Below, piece by piece: positions 39,936 to 48,067 of a stretch of 64,000 bases of DNA. Position numbers and translations under genes: made by a program. This stretch comes from Rhizobacter sp. AJA081-3 (GTDB taxonomy: Bacteria > Pseudomonadota > Gammaproteobacteria > Burkholderiales > Burkholderiaceae_C). The stretch's first letter is position 1, and each line of letters opens with the position of its first letter. The notes below the pieces were generated by a model that was not told the DNA's origin, ran no database searches, and saw only the letters and a list, made by a program, of their open reading frames with translations. Location of the stretch: contig NZ_CP059067.1 in assembly GCF_017795745.1 (NCBI RefSeq), positions 2,728,001-2,792,000 on the forward strand. Reading direction: 5' to 3'.

Positions 39936-41699
39936 ATGACTGTCATCAAGCCGATCCCCCGACCGAAGACCGGCCGACGCACGCTGCCATCGCCGGCCAT
40001 CGGGGTGCCAGTCGCCAGCGAGGCACGCCGTCGCCGAGCCTTGCTCAAGACCGGCGCCCTGCAGCGCGCCATCCTCAGCAGCGCCAACTTCTCCAGCATC
40101 GCCACCGACGAGAAGGGCGTGATCCAGGTCTTCAACGTCGGCGCCGAGCACATGCTGGGCTACGAGGCCGCGGCGGTGATCGACCGCGTCACGCCGGCCG
40201 ACTTCTCCGACCCGCAGGAGGTGATCCTGCGCGCACGCGCCCTCAGCCTGGAGTTCGGCACCACCATCGAACCCGGCTTCGAGGCGCTGGTGTTCAAGGC
40301 CTCGCGCGGCATCGAGGACATCTACGAGCTGACCTACCTGCGCAAGGACGGCAGCCGCCTGCCCGCCGTGGTGTCGGTGACGGCGCTGCACGACGCGCTG
40401 GGTGCGATCATCGGCTACCTGCTGATCGGCACCGACAACACCGCGCGCAAGCAGGTCGACCTCGCCCTGCAGGAGCGCAACCGCGACCTGCGCGGCGCCA
40501 AGATCGCGGCGGAGCTCGCCAACCAGGCGAAGTCGGACTTCCTGTCCAGCATGAGCCACGAGTTGCGCTCGCCGCTGAACGCGATCCTCGGTTTCGCGCA
40601 GCTGATCGACTCGGGCACGCCGCCGCCGACGCCGCCGCAGAAAGACAGCATCGACCAGATCCTGCAGGCCGGCTGGTACTTGCTGGAGCTGATCAACGAG
40701 ATCCTCGACCTGGCGCTGATCGAGTCGGGCAAGCTTTCGCTCTCGCCCGAGCCGGTGCTGCTGGCGGAGTTGCTGGCCGAGTGCCTGGCGATGATCGAGC
40801 CGATGTCGCGCAAGGCGGGCATCGACGTCAAGCTGATCGCACCGGAAGGCCCCTGGCTCGTGAAGGCCGATCGCACGCGGCTCAAGCAGGTGGCGGTGAA
40901 CCTGCTGTCCAACGCCGTCAAGTACAACCGCCCCCACGGCACGGTGGAAGTGCGCTGCCGCGTGATGCCGGGCAACCGCATCCGCGTCAGCTTCCAGGAC
41001 ACCGGCGAAGGCCTGGGCGCCGACAAGCTGGCACGCCTGTTCCAGCCCTTCGACCGGCTCGGCCGCGAGACCGGCGCCGAGGAAGGCACCGGCATCGGCC
41101 TGGTGGTCAGCAAGCGCCTGGTCGAGCTGATGGGCGGCCGCATCGGCGCGGACAGCGTGGTCGGTGTCGGCAGCCTGTTCTGGATCGAGCTGAACGCGAC
41201 GAAGGTCGTCGAGGCCGACACCGACCCGATCGCGCCCTTCGCCGCACCACCGCTGGCCATCGCGGCCGATGCGCCGGCGAAGGCCCTGCGCACGGTGCTG
41301 TGCGTGGAAGACAACCCGGCCAACCTGTTGCTGGTCGGCCGCCTGCTCGAGCGCCGCCCGGACATCCGCCTGCTCAGCGCCAAGGACGGCCGCCGCGGCA
41401 TCGAACAGGCCCGCGCGGCCTTGCCCGACGTCATCCTCATGGACATCAACCTGCCGGGCATCAGCGGCATCACAGCGCTGAAGATCCTCGCCGGCGACCC
41501 GTTGACCCGCCACATCCCGGTGATCGCGCTGAGCGCGAACGCCATGCCCAAGGACGTCGCTTCCGGCCTGGCAGCGGGCTTCTTCCGCTATCTCACCAAG
41601 CCGATCAAGGTGGACGAGTTCATGGCCACGCTCGATCTGGCCCTGGACACCCCCCGCCCCCCTTCACGGCAAGACCTAGACGAGGCGATCGCCCCATGA
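39936..41699 (+). CDS. PAS-containing hybrid sensor histidine kinase/response regulator
   Basis: A 587-residue soluble kinase. A PAS domain (about 45-175, FSSIATDEKGVIQVFNVGAEHMLGY, ending LIGTDNTARK) leads to a HisKA helix with the phospho-His in SMSHELRSPLNAIL (His208). The HATPase has NLLSNAVKYN, FQDTGEGLG and GTGIGLVVSK, and a C-terminal receiver has the phospho-Asp in VILMDINLPG (Asp503). No membrane segment is seen, so it senses a cytosolic signal. It overlaps the next response-regulator gene by ATGA, indicating a joint relay. Confidence 0.92.
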   Translation: MTVIKPIPRPKTGRRTLPSPAIGVPVASEARRRRALLKTGALQRAILSSANFSSIATDEKGVIQVFNVGAEHMLGYEAAAVIDRVTPADFSDPQEVILRARALSLEFGTTIEPGFEALVFKASRGIEDIYELTYLRKDGSRLPAVVSVTALHDALGAIIGYLLIGTDNTARKQVDLALQERNRDLRGAKIAAELANQAKSDFLSSMSHELRSPLNAILGFAQLIDSGTPPPTPPQKDSIDQILQAGWYLLELINEILDLALIESGKLSLSPEPVLLAELLAECLAMIEPMSRKAGIDVKLIAPEGPWLVKADRTRLKQVAVNLLSNAVKYNRPHGTVEVRCRVMPGNRIRVSFQDTGEGLGADKLARLFQPFDRLGRETGAEEGTGIGLVVSKRLVELMGGRIGADSVVGVGSLFWIELNATKVVEADTDPIAPFAAPPLAIAADAPAKALRTVLCVEDNPANLLLVGRLLERRPDIRLLSAKDGRRGIEQARAALPDVILMDINLPGISGITALKILAGDPLTRHIPVIALSANAMPKDVASGLAAGFFRYLTKPIKVDEFMATLDLALDTPRPPSRQDLDEAIAP

Positions 41700-42523
41700 T
41701 CATTCCCGAACAAGACATCCTCTGCGCACGCATCCTGATCGTCGACGACCAGGAGGCCAACGTGCTGCTGCTCACCCGGCTGCTCGGCGAGGCCGGCTAC
41801 ACGAACCTGTCGTCGACCCGCCAGCCCACCGAGGTGTGCGCGCTGCACCGGCGCAATGCCTATGACCTGATCCTGCTCGACCTGCAGATGCCGGCGATGG
41901 ACGGCTTTGCCGTCATGGAGGCGTTGAAGACCAACGACGCCGACGGCTACCTGCCGGTCATCGTGCTGACCGCCCAGCCCGGCCACAAGCTGCGCGCGCT
42001 GCAGGCCGGCGCCAAGGATTTCATCAGCAAGCCCTTCGACCTGGTCGAGGTGAAGACGCGCATCCGCAACATGCTCGAGGTGCGCCTGCTCTACCGCCGG
42101 CTGGAAGCGCACAGCGTGATCCTCGAACAGGCGGTCAAGGAGCGCACCGCCGAGCTGCGCGAGAGCGAAGCGCGCTACCGCAGCCTCGCCGAGCTGGCCT
42201 CGGACTGGTACTGGGAGCAGGATGAACGCGGCGATTTCACCAAGGTGTCGGGCCCGGTGATGGAGATGCTGGGCATCAGCGTGGGCTCGCTGGCGGCCGA
42301 CGCCGCAGCCCCGGCCTTCGACGCCGGCTGGGACCGCGCGGAGCGGCTCACGCTGCAGGCCAACATCGCGGCGCGCCGGCCCTTCCTCGATCTGGCGCTG
42401 CACCGCACCGAGGCCGACGGGACCTGCCGGCAGTTCCGCGTCAGCGGCCAGCCGATGTTCGACCAGAGCTGCCGCTTTCTCGGCTACCGCGGCATCGGCG
42501 TCGAGATGATGAAGGGTCACTGA
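41696..42523 (+). CDS. Response regulator with receiver and PAS domains, no output domain
   Basis: A 275-residue protein: a receiver (about 10-130, phospho-Asp62 in LILLDLQMPAMDG, Lys in FISKPFD), a short coiled coil (EQAVKERTAELRESEARYRSL, about 145-165), and a PAS domain (about 160-270, ASDWYWEQDERGDFTKVSG). There is no DNA-binding, GGDEF, EAL or HD-GYP part. Such proteins act as relay or adaptor. It is coupled to the hybrid kinase gene upstream, and the Crp/Fnr gene starts 1 bp after it, suggesting one regulatory unit. Confidence 0.87.
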   Translation: MIIPEQDILCARILIVDDQEANVLLLTRLLGEAGYTNLSSTRQPTEVCALHRRNAYDLILLDLQMPAMDGFAVMEALKTNDADGYLPVIVLTAQPGHKLRALQAGAKDFISKPFDLVEVKTRIRNMLEVRLLYRRLEAHSVILEQAVKERTAELRESEARYRSLAELASDWYWEQDERGDFTKVSGPVMEMLGISVGSLAADAAAPAFDAGWDRAERLTLQANIAARRPFLDLALHRTEADGTCRQFRVSGQPMFDQSCRFLGYRGIGVEMMKGH

Positions 42524-42524
42524 C

Positions 42525-43256
42525 TTGGCCGCACTCGCCCCGCGCCCGCTGAACGGGCTGCACGCGCCCGCGCAGAACCAGCTCATCGCGGGTGTGTCCG
42601 CGGTGGAGATGCTGCCGCTGTCGGGTTCGCTCGAACTGGTGTCGATGATGCTCGGCCAGGTGCTCTACGAGCCCGGCAGCCAGATGCAGCACGCCTACTT
42701 CCCGACCACCGCCGTGGCCTCGCTGCACTACGTCACCGAATCGGGCGCCTCGGCCGAGACGGCGGGCGTGGGCCGCGAGGGCATGGTGGGCATTGCCCTG
42801 TTCATGGGCGGGCAGAGCACGTCCGGCTCGGCCGTCGTGCAGACCTCGGGGCACGGCTACCGACTGAACCGGCATTCGCTGATGCAGGCATTCGACGGCA
42901 CGGGGCCGTGGCGCCGCCTGCTGCTGCGCTACACGCAGGCACTGATGACGCAGATCTCGCAGACGGCCGCCTGCTACCGGCACCACACCGTCGAGCAGCA
43001 GCTGGCCCGCTGGCTGCTGTCCACCGCCGACCGATCACCCGATGGCGAGCTGGTCATCACGCAGGAGCTGGTGGCCGGCATGCTGGGCGTGCGCCGCGAG
43101 TCGATCACGCAGGCGGCCGGCGCCTTGCAGGACATGGGCTACATCCGCTACCGGCGCGGCCACATCAGCCTGCTCGACCCGGCCGGCCTGCGCAGCTGCG
43201 CCTGCGAGTGCTACGGCATCGTCAAGCACGAGTTCCAGCGCCTGATGGCGTCCTGA
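42525..43256 (+). CDS. Crp/Fnr family transcriptional regulator B
   Basis: A 243-residue regulator read from TTG 42525, 1 bp after the previous stop; an ATG near codon 29 is the alternative. It has a beta-roll (GQVLYEPGSQMQHAYFPTTAVASLHYV), a dimer helix (LLLRYTQALMTQISQTAACYRHHT) and a winged helix with GVRRESITQAAGALQ. It is a close paralogue of the gene at 6554, sharing LLLRYTQAL, TQELxAxMLGVRRE and the CECY end. Its position after a kinase and response regulator suggests output of that pathway. Confidence 0.87.
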   Translation: MAALAPRPLNGLHAPAQNQLIAGVSAVEMLPLSGSLELVSMMLGQVLYEPGSQMQHAYFPTTAVASLHYVTESGASAETAGVGREGMVGIALFMGGQSTSGSAVVQTSGHGYRLNRHSLMQAFDGTGPWRRLLLRYTQALMTQISQTAACYRHHTVEQQLARWLLSTADRSPDGELVITQELVAGMLGVRRESITQAAGALQDMGYIRYRRGHISLLDPAGLRSCACECYGIVKHEFQRLMAS

Positions 43257-43258
43257 AC

Positions 43259-43276
43259 GTTCGACGGCGCACAGAC
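43259..43276 (+). promoter_or_regulatory. Recurrent 18-bp motif site (exact)
   Basis: Starts 2 bp after the regulator stop and ends 69 bp before the HiPIP start, pointing to it. Confidence 0.58.
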
Positions 43277-43345
43277 GCCGCGTCGCGGCAGCGGCAGGCT
43301 CGTGTCATCCTCTGCCACCGCGCGCCCTGCCGCGCACCCCACGCC

Positions 43346-43774
43346 ATGAACACCCCCCTCACCCGCCGGCACTTCATCGTCGCCGTGCCCCTGACGACCG
43401 CCAGCCTGATGGCAGCCTGCTCGCCGAAAGTCGAATCGCCCCCCGTCGCCGCCGAGCAGATTCCGGCCACGCCGACCCCGCCGGCGCCCACGCCCAGGCC
43501 CGCACCGTCCCCCGCACCGGCTTCGGCCAGCGGGCCTGCGGCCGCGCTGCCGATGCTCGACGAAGGCGATGCGCAGGCGAAGTCGCTGGGTTATGTGGCC
43601 GATGCGGCGCGCGCCGACCGCACGCGCTTCCCGACCCTCGTGGCCGGCAGCCGTTGCGGCAATTGCGCGTTGTACCGTGGCACGGACAGCGACTCGGCCG
43701 CGCCTTGCCAGCTCTTCCCGGGCCGCTCGGTGGCTGCCGCGGGCTGGTGCAGTGCCTGGGCCAAGAAGGCTTGA
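43346..43774 (+). CDS. High-potential iron-sulfur protein (HiPIP)
   Basis: A 142-residue exported protein. The signal has twin arginines (TRRHFIVAVPLTTASLMAAC), as expected for a cofactor loaded in the cytosol. A Pro/Ala linker (about 35-65) precedes the HiPIP domain. The four cluster cysteines are in SRCGNCALYRG, APCQLFPG and GWCSAW. It carries a 4Fe-4S cluster and shuttles electrons in the periplasm. The signal also ends in a lipobox-like LMAAC, so lipid anchoring is possible. Confidence 0.92.
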   Translation: MNTPLTRRHFIVAVPLTTASLMAACSPKVESPPVAAEQIPATPTPPAPTPRPAPSPAPASASGPAAALPMLDEGDAQAKSLGYVADAARADRTRFPTLVAGSRCGNCALYRGTDSDSAAPCQLFPGRSVAAAGWCSAWAKKA

Positions 43775-44502
43775 GCATCGCCACCGCTGCCGATGGCACC
43801 GGCCTCGTGCTCAGCTGCGAACACGGCGGGAATGCGGTGCCGGCCGCGTATGCCGGCTTGTTCGAGGGACACGAGGCGCTGCTGGCCAGCCACCGCGGCT
43901 GGGATCCCGGCACGCTCGAGCTCGGGCAGCAGATGGCCAGCGAGCTCGGCGCGCCGCTGCATGCGTCGACGACGACGCGGCTGCTGGTCGACCTGAACCG
44001 CTCGATCGGCCACCGCGAGCTGTTCTCGGCGCTCGTCGGCCGGCTGAGCCGCAGCGAACGCGACACCATCCTCGCCGCCCACTACCAGCCCCACCGCGAC
44101 GCCCTCGAGCGCGACATCGCCAGCCGCATCGCGGCAGGGCAGCGCATCGTGCACGTGGCCCTGCACAGCTTCGTGCCGGTGCTGGGCGGGCGCGTGCGCC
44201 ATGCCGACGTGGCCTGCCTGTACGACCCCAAGCGCGCCAGCGAGGCCTCGCTGACGCAGCGCTGGCTGGCCGCGCTGGCCACACGCGAGGGCAAGCTGCT
44301 GCTGCGCCGCAACTACCCCTACCGCGGCAGCAGCGACGGGCTCACCAGGCACCTGCGCGAACGCTTCGATGCGCGCGACTACGTGGGCATCGAGCTCGAG
44401 GTCAACCAGCGGTTCGTCGAGCAGGGAGGCATCGTGTGGGCGCAACTGCGCGCCGACCTGATCGCCTCGCTGGCGGAAGCGATGGGGCTCGAACTGGCCT
44501 GA
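43771..44502 (+). CDS. N-formylglutamate amidohydrolase family protein
   Basis: A 243-residue protein starting at TTG 43771, overlapping the HiPIP stop (TTGA). The family motifs are VLSCEHGGNAVPAAYAGLF, LLVDLNRSIGHRELFS, HRDALERDI and VHVALHSFVPVL. Members hydrolyse formyl-glutamate or related amides with a bound metal; histidines in CEHGG and in ALHSF are likely ligands. It may instead act on another N-acyl amino acid. The coupling to a HiPIP gene has no clear functional meaning. Confidence 0.87.
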   Translation: MSIATAADGTGLVLSCEHGGNAVPAAYAGLFEGHEALLASHRGWDPGTLELGQQMASELGAPLHASTTTRLLVDLNRSIGHRELFSALVGRLSRSERDTILAAHYQPHRDALERDIASRIAAGQRIVHVALHSFVPVLGGRVRHADVACLYDPKRASEASLTQRWLAALATREGKLLLRRNYPYRGSSDGLTRHLRERFDARDYVGIELEVNQRFVEQGGIVWAQLRADLIASLAEAMGLELA

Positions 44503-44588
44503 TCCTTCGGGAGCTGCGTTCATGGCCTGCTGCGCCGCATGGAGCCCTACTTCGAGCCAGCGCAGGGCGGCCACATGATCGATCAGGC

Positions 44589-44619
44589 TTGGCATCCCCG
44601 GCTGGCCGTTCGCTAGAAT
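44589..44619 (+). promoter_or_regulatory. Possible sigma-70 promoter before the His-rich gene
   Basis: TTGGCA at 44589-44594 and TAGAAT at 44614-44619 are 19 bp apart. A start of transcription about 7 bp after the -10 would fall on the ATG at 44626, giving a leaderless message. Confidence 0.35.
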
Positions 44620-44625
44620 TTCGCC

Positions 44626-44976
44626 ATGTTTCGTCGCTGGTTCGTCAAAGTTCTGCTCGCGCTGCAACTGCTGCCGGCGCTGGCACTCGTTCCCGGGCAA
44701 GCCGATGCCTTGACGCTCGAGATCGACCACGCTCTGGTGCACCAGTCGGGCCAGGGGCATCACCACGACGACTCGCTGGCCTTCCAGCTCGACGACGTCG
44801 AAGCGCCATTACCGCACGCCCATCACGATGGCGGGCACCACTCGGCACTTCCTTTCGCCATCCCGGACCTGCACCTGCCACCGGCGGAGCCCTCGGCGCA
44901 CCTGTGCTTGCTGGCTGGCCGACTGCCGGACCCTCACCTCGAAGGGCCCTTGCGCCCACCCCGTACTGCCGTGTGA
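44626..44976 (+). CDS. Secreted His-rich protein, likely metal-binding
   Basis: A 116-residue protein with a signal peptide (ending near QADALT, about residue 28). The mature part has two His clusters (GHHHDDS, about 44-49; HAHHDGGHHS, about 64-73) and a C-terminal HLCLLAGRL segment. His clusters of this type hold Zn, Ni, Co or Cu in the periplasm. It leads a four-gene run with a HupE/UreJ-like membrane protein and a transporter with a His tail, which supports a metal role. No named family was recognised. Confidence 0.65.
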   Translation: MFRRWFVKVLLALQLLPALALVPGQADALTLEIDHALVHQSGQGHHHDDSLAFQLDDVEAPLPHAHHDGGHHSALPFAIPDLHLPPAEPSAHLCLLAGRLPDPHLEGPLRPPRTAV

Positions 44977-45078
44977 CGTGCCCGCTGCGACCTGAGTCCG
45001 TCGCAGCCCCATCTGCATCGTCCGGCCGCCGGCCTGTGCTCCTCGCGCAGGCTTGAGCGAACAAACACACGGAGTTCC

Positions 45079-45870
45079 ATGACCGCATCGCCTTCGCTGC
45101 GCCGCCTGTGGGTGGCCGCGCTCCTGTTCGCGCCGTCCCTGCTCTGGGCCCACGGCATCTCGCCCGAAGACCGCCAGCGCATGCTGGACGGCGGCAACCT
45201 GCAGTACATCGGGCTGGGCGCCACCCACATGCTCACCGGGTACGACCACCTGCTGTTCCTGTTCGGGGTGGTGTTCTTCCTGACGACCCTCAAGGACGTC
45301 GCCAAGTTCGTCACCGTCTTCACGCTGGGCCACTGCATCACTCTGATCTTGGCGACCTTCTACGGCATCACCTGGAACTACTTCCTGATCGATGCGGTGA
45401 TCGCCGTGAGCGTCATCTACAAGGGCTTCGACAACATCGGCGGCTTCCAGCGCGTCTTCGAGATGGAGAAGTCCCCCAGCCTGCTGGGTGCGGTGTTCGG
45501 CTTCGGGCTGCTGCACGGCTTCGGCCTGTCCACGCGCCTGCAGCAGCTGCCCTTGGGCGACGACTCGGTGGGGATGCTCATGCGCATCCTCAGCTTCAAC
45601 GTCGGCGTCGAACTGGGGCAGCTCGCCGCCTTGGCCGGCATGGTCGCGGTGCTGGCCTGGTGGCGTCACACCCACTCGTTCCGCCGGATCAGCCACGTGG
45701 CCAACCTGGGGCTCATCGTTGCAGGCACGCTGCTGATGCTGATGCAACTGCACGGGTACCTGCACGACACCGACCCGAACGGCTTCCGCTTCCCGGCGGA
45801 AGAGCACCGTCACATCCACGAAGACATGGATGTCGAGAAAGCGGTCGACTCGTCCCGGAACAAGCTCTGA
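45079..45870 (+). CDS. HupE/UreJ-like membrane protein
   Basis: A 263-residue protein with a cleavable signal (ending LLWAHG, leaving an N-terminal His), a short soluble part, and six or seven membrane helices. The HupE/UreJ_2 signature GATHMLTGYDHLLFLFGVVFF is followed by GHCITLILATFYG and GLLHGFGLSTRL. HupE and UreJ proteins are nickel or cobalt permeases. The C-terminus carries extra His residues (EEHRHIHEDMD). A GGAG ribosome site lies 7 bp upstream. Confidence 0.87.
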   Translation: MTASPSLRRLWVAALLFAPSLLWAHGISPEDRQRMLDGGNLQYIGLGATHMLTGYDHLLFLFGVVFFLTTLKDVAKFVTVFTLGHCITLILATFYGITWNYFLIDAVIAVSVIYKGFDNIGGFQRVFEMEKSPSLLGAVFGFGLLHGFGLSTRLQQLPLGDDSVGMLMRILSFNVGVELGQLAALAGMVAVLAWWRHTHSFRRISHVANLGLIVAGTLLMLMQLHGYLHDTDPNGFRFPAEEHRHIHEDMDVEKAVDSSRNKL

Positions 45871-45910
45871 TCCTTCATTCTCTCGTCATCACGTCCAAAG
45901 GAGTTCTCAC

Positions 45911-46264
45911 ATGAAATCGAACCTCATCGCTTCTGCATTCGCCGCCACCCTGTTTACCTCGACCAGCGCCTATGCGGGTGCCGATGCCAGCTGCCACTTC
46001 CACGGCAGCAAGCCGGCCGCAGAAGCCACCGTCGTCCAGTGCGCCACCCAATACAAGGACAAGCTGGTCGAGGGCGGCAAGCTGGAGAAGTCCTGGCAGG
46101 CTGTCTCCAAGGTTGACAAGGTGGAGCAGGTCGACGGCAAGCGCAGCAAGGAGTGGAAGCTGAGCTTCAAGAACCCGGGCGCGGCGGACAAGACGAAAGA
46201 CACTCTCTATCTCTTCTATACGCTGCCGGGCAACTTCATCGCGGCGAACCACACCGGACAATAG
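45911..46264 (+). CDS. Small periplasmic protein (DUF6488-like)
   Basis: A 117-residue protein with a strong AAGGAG ribosome site and a signal peptide (ending SAYAGA, about residue 23). The mature part begins with a metal-binding-looking CHFHGSKPA and includes VVQCATQYKDKLVEGGKLEKSWQAV and a strand-rich end with LYLFYTLPGNFIAAN. It follows the HupE/UreJ-like gene by 40 bp. It resembles the DUF6488 group, which I recall beside HupE-type genes; that recollection needs a search. Cys and two His in CHFHG could bind metal. Confidence 0.65.
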   Translation: MKSNLIASAFAATLFTSTSAYAGADASCHFHGSKPAAEATVVQCATQYKDKLVEGGKLEKSWQAVSKVDKVEQVDGKRSKEWKLSFKNPGAADKTKDTLYLFYTLPGNFIAANHTGQ

Positions 46265-46268
46265 TCCG

Positions 46269-47321
46269 ATGAAGGCACCCTGGCACGGCCCGGCGATGCG
46301 GGGCGGCTTGTTCGCCCTGCTGGCAGCCACCTTGTTCGGCGTGAGCACGCCGTTGGTCCAGCGCTTCGGTGCCGGGCTGGGCGCCTTCACGACGGCGGCG
46401 CTGTTGTACGCCGGCGCTGCCGTGGTCGGCGCGTTCTCTCGGCGGCACATCGACCGCGAGGCCCGGGTCGTTCGCTCGGACTTGCCTCGGCTGTTGGCGA
46501 TGGCGGGCTTCGGCGCCGTGATCGGGCCGGTGGCACTGGCCTGGGGCCTGCAGCACACCAGCGGCACCAGCGCGTCGCTGATGCTCACGCTCGAAGCGTT
46601 GTTCACCGCGGTGCTGGCCTGGCGGCTGTATCGCGAGTCGATGGACAGGCGGGTGTGGGTGGCCATGGCCTTGCTGCTCGCAGGTGGCATGGTGCTGGTG
46701 CTCGACCAGGGCCGCGCGGGTGGCGCGCACTTGTGGGGCCTGCTGGCCGTGCTGCTGGCCACCGCCGCCTGGGGCGTGGACAACACGCTGTCGCGTGCGC
46801 TGGCGGACCGAGACCCGGGGCAGGTGGTGATGGCCAAAGGCGGGCTCGGTGCCGCGGCGACCACCGCGATGGCGCTCGCCCTGGGTGAGCCGCTCCCATC
46901 GCTGGCAGCCGCCTTGGCACTGTTCGCGATCGGCGCCACCGGCTATGGCCTGAGCCTGCGCTTCTACCTGCTGGCCCAGCGTGCCTTCGGTGCAGCGCGG
47001 ACTGGCTCAGTCTTCGCGTTTGCGCCCTTCATCGGCGCCGCCTTCGCCGTTGGGCTTGGCGACCGATCAGCCAGCGGGATGATGGCCTTGGGCAGCTTGC
47101 TGATGCTGGCCGGCGTGGTGCTGCACCTTGCCGAGTCCCATGGCCATGAGCACGATCACGAGCCGCTGGAGCACGAGCACGCCCACCGGCACGACGACAG
47201 CCATCACGGCCATCTCCACGAGCCCATGCCGGTCGGAGAGCACAGTCATCGGCATCGGCACCATCCACTACGGCACGTGCACACTCATGTGCCCGATGCG
47301 CATCACTCGCATCACCACTGA
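46269..47321 (+). CDS. EamA/DMT transporter with His-rich C-terminal tail
   Basis: A 350-residue protein. About ten membrane helices form two EamA repeats (GGLFALLAATLFGVSTPLVQ and HLWGLLAVLLATAAWGVDNTLS). From about residue 282 a cytosolic or periplasmic tail of roughly 65 residues carries more than 20 His (SHGHEHDHEPLEHEHAHRH, then HSHRHRHHP). The tail type is common in metal transporters (ZIP, CDF) but unusual in DMT proteins. It starts 4 bp after the upstream stop, so it belongs to the His-rich module and may be a metal permease or efflux pump. Confidence 0.85.
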   Translation: MKAPWHGPAMRGGLFALLAATLFGVSTPLVQRFGAGLGAFTTAALLYAGAAVVGAFSRRHIDREARVVRSDLPRLLAMAGFGAVIGPVALAWGLQHTSGTSASLMLTLEALFTAVLAWRLYRESMDRRVWVAMALLLAGGMVLVLDQGRAGGAHLWGLLAVLLATAAWGVDNTLSRALADRDPGQVVMAKGGLGAAATTAMALALGEPLPSLAAALALFAIGATGYGLSLRFYLLAQRAFGAARTGSVFAFAPFIGAAFAVGLGDRSASGMMALGSLLMLAGVVLHLAESHGHEHDHEPLEHEHAHRHDDSHHGHLHEPMPVGEHSHRHRHHPLRHVHTHVPDAHHSHHH

Positions 47322-47344
47322 GGGCCAAGAACCGCCGCTTCACC

Positions 47345-48067
47345 TCACCACTGCAGCGGCGGCAACTCGTGGAAGACGCGCCGCGTGCCGGCGATCCATT
47401 GCTGCTTGAGCGTCTCGAAGTAGGCGTCGCCATGCTCGAAGCGGCGCTGCATGCTCACCTGCAGGCTGTCACGGGCGTAGCACAGCAGGTCGATCGGCAT
47501 GCCCACCGACAGGTTGCTGAGCATGGTCGAGTCGAAGGACACCAGCACGCACTTGGTGGCGTCGTCCAGCGTCGCGTTCGAGCTCACGCCCAGGTCGAGG
47601 ATGGGCTTGCCGTACTTGGCCTCGCCCGTCTGCAGGAAGCTGGTGTCGGTGCCGGCCTCGATGAAGTTGCCTTCGGCGTAGATGCGGAACAGCCGCATGT
47701 CTTCGCCGGCGATCTGCCCGCCGAGGATGAACGAGGCGTTGAACTTCAGGCCGCCGCTCTCGAGGTAGGGCGCATCGCGGCGCTCGATGTCGCGCATCGC
47801 GTCGGACACCAGGTTGGCCACGTCGAACATCGAGCCCACCGACCACAGGTGCGGCGACTCGCCGGCGGCGCGCTGGCGCAGCACGTTGATCACCGCCTGC
47901 GTGCCGGCCAGGCCGCCGGAGCTCAGCAGCACCAGCACGCGGTCGCCGGCGCGCTCGAACACCGTCATCTTGCAGAACTTGGCGTAGTTGTCGACGCCGG
48001 CGTGGGTGCGCGAGTCGCTCGCGAGGATCAGGCCTTCTTCGAGCTTGACGCCGACGCAGTAGGTCAC
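47345..48067 (-). CDS. Proteasome-type peptidase (Anbu)
   Basis: A 240-residue Ntn-hydrolase. It starts at GTG 48067, so Thr follows the initiator and would be the nucleophile after Met removal. The sequence VTYCVGVKLEEGLILASDSRTHAGVD (in parts) matches the Anbu/BPH N-terminus, followed by VLVLLSSGGLAGTQAVINVL and the Ser-rich VLVSFDSTMLSNLSVG. Anbu forms a ring of stacked subunits and is often stress-linked. The start overlaps the transglutaminase stop by GTGA. Confidence 0.88.
   Translation of the reverse strand: MTYCVGVKLEEGLILASDSRTHAGVDNYAKFCKMTVFERAGDRVLVLLSSGGLAGTQAVINVLRQRAAGESPHLWSVGSMFDVANLVSDAMRDIERRDAPYLESGGLKFNASFILGGQIAGEDMRLFRIYAEGNFIEAGTDTSFLQTGEAKYGKPILDLGVSSNATLDDATKCVLVSFDSTMLSNLSVGMPIDLLCYARDSLQVSMQRRFEHGDAYFETLKQQWIAGTRRVFHELPPLQW

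Noticed and set aside
44503-44613. A short open stretch encoding RRMEPYFEPAQGGHMIDQAW
   Set aside because: It looks protein-like and may be a gene remnant, but it has no start, no recognisable family and is too short to support a pseudogene call.
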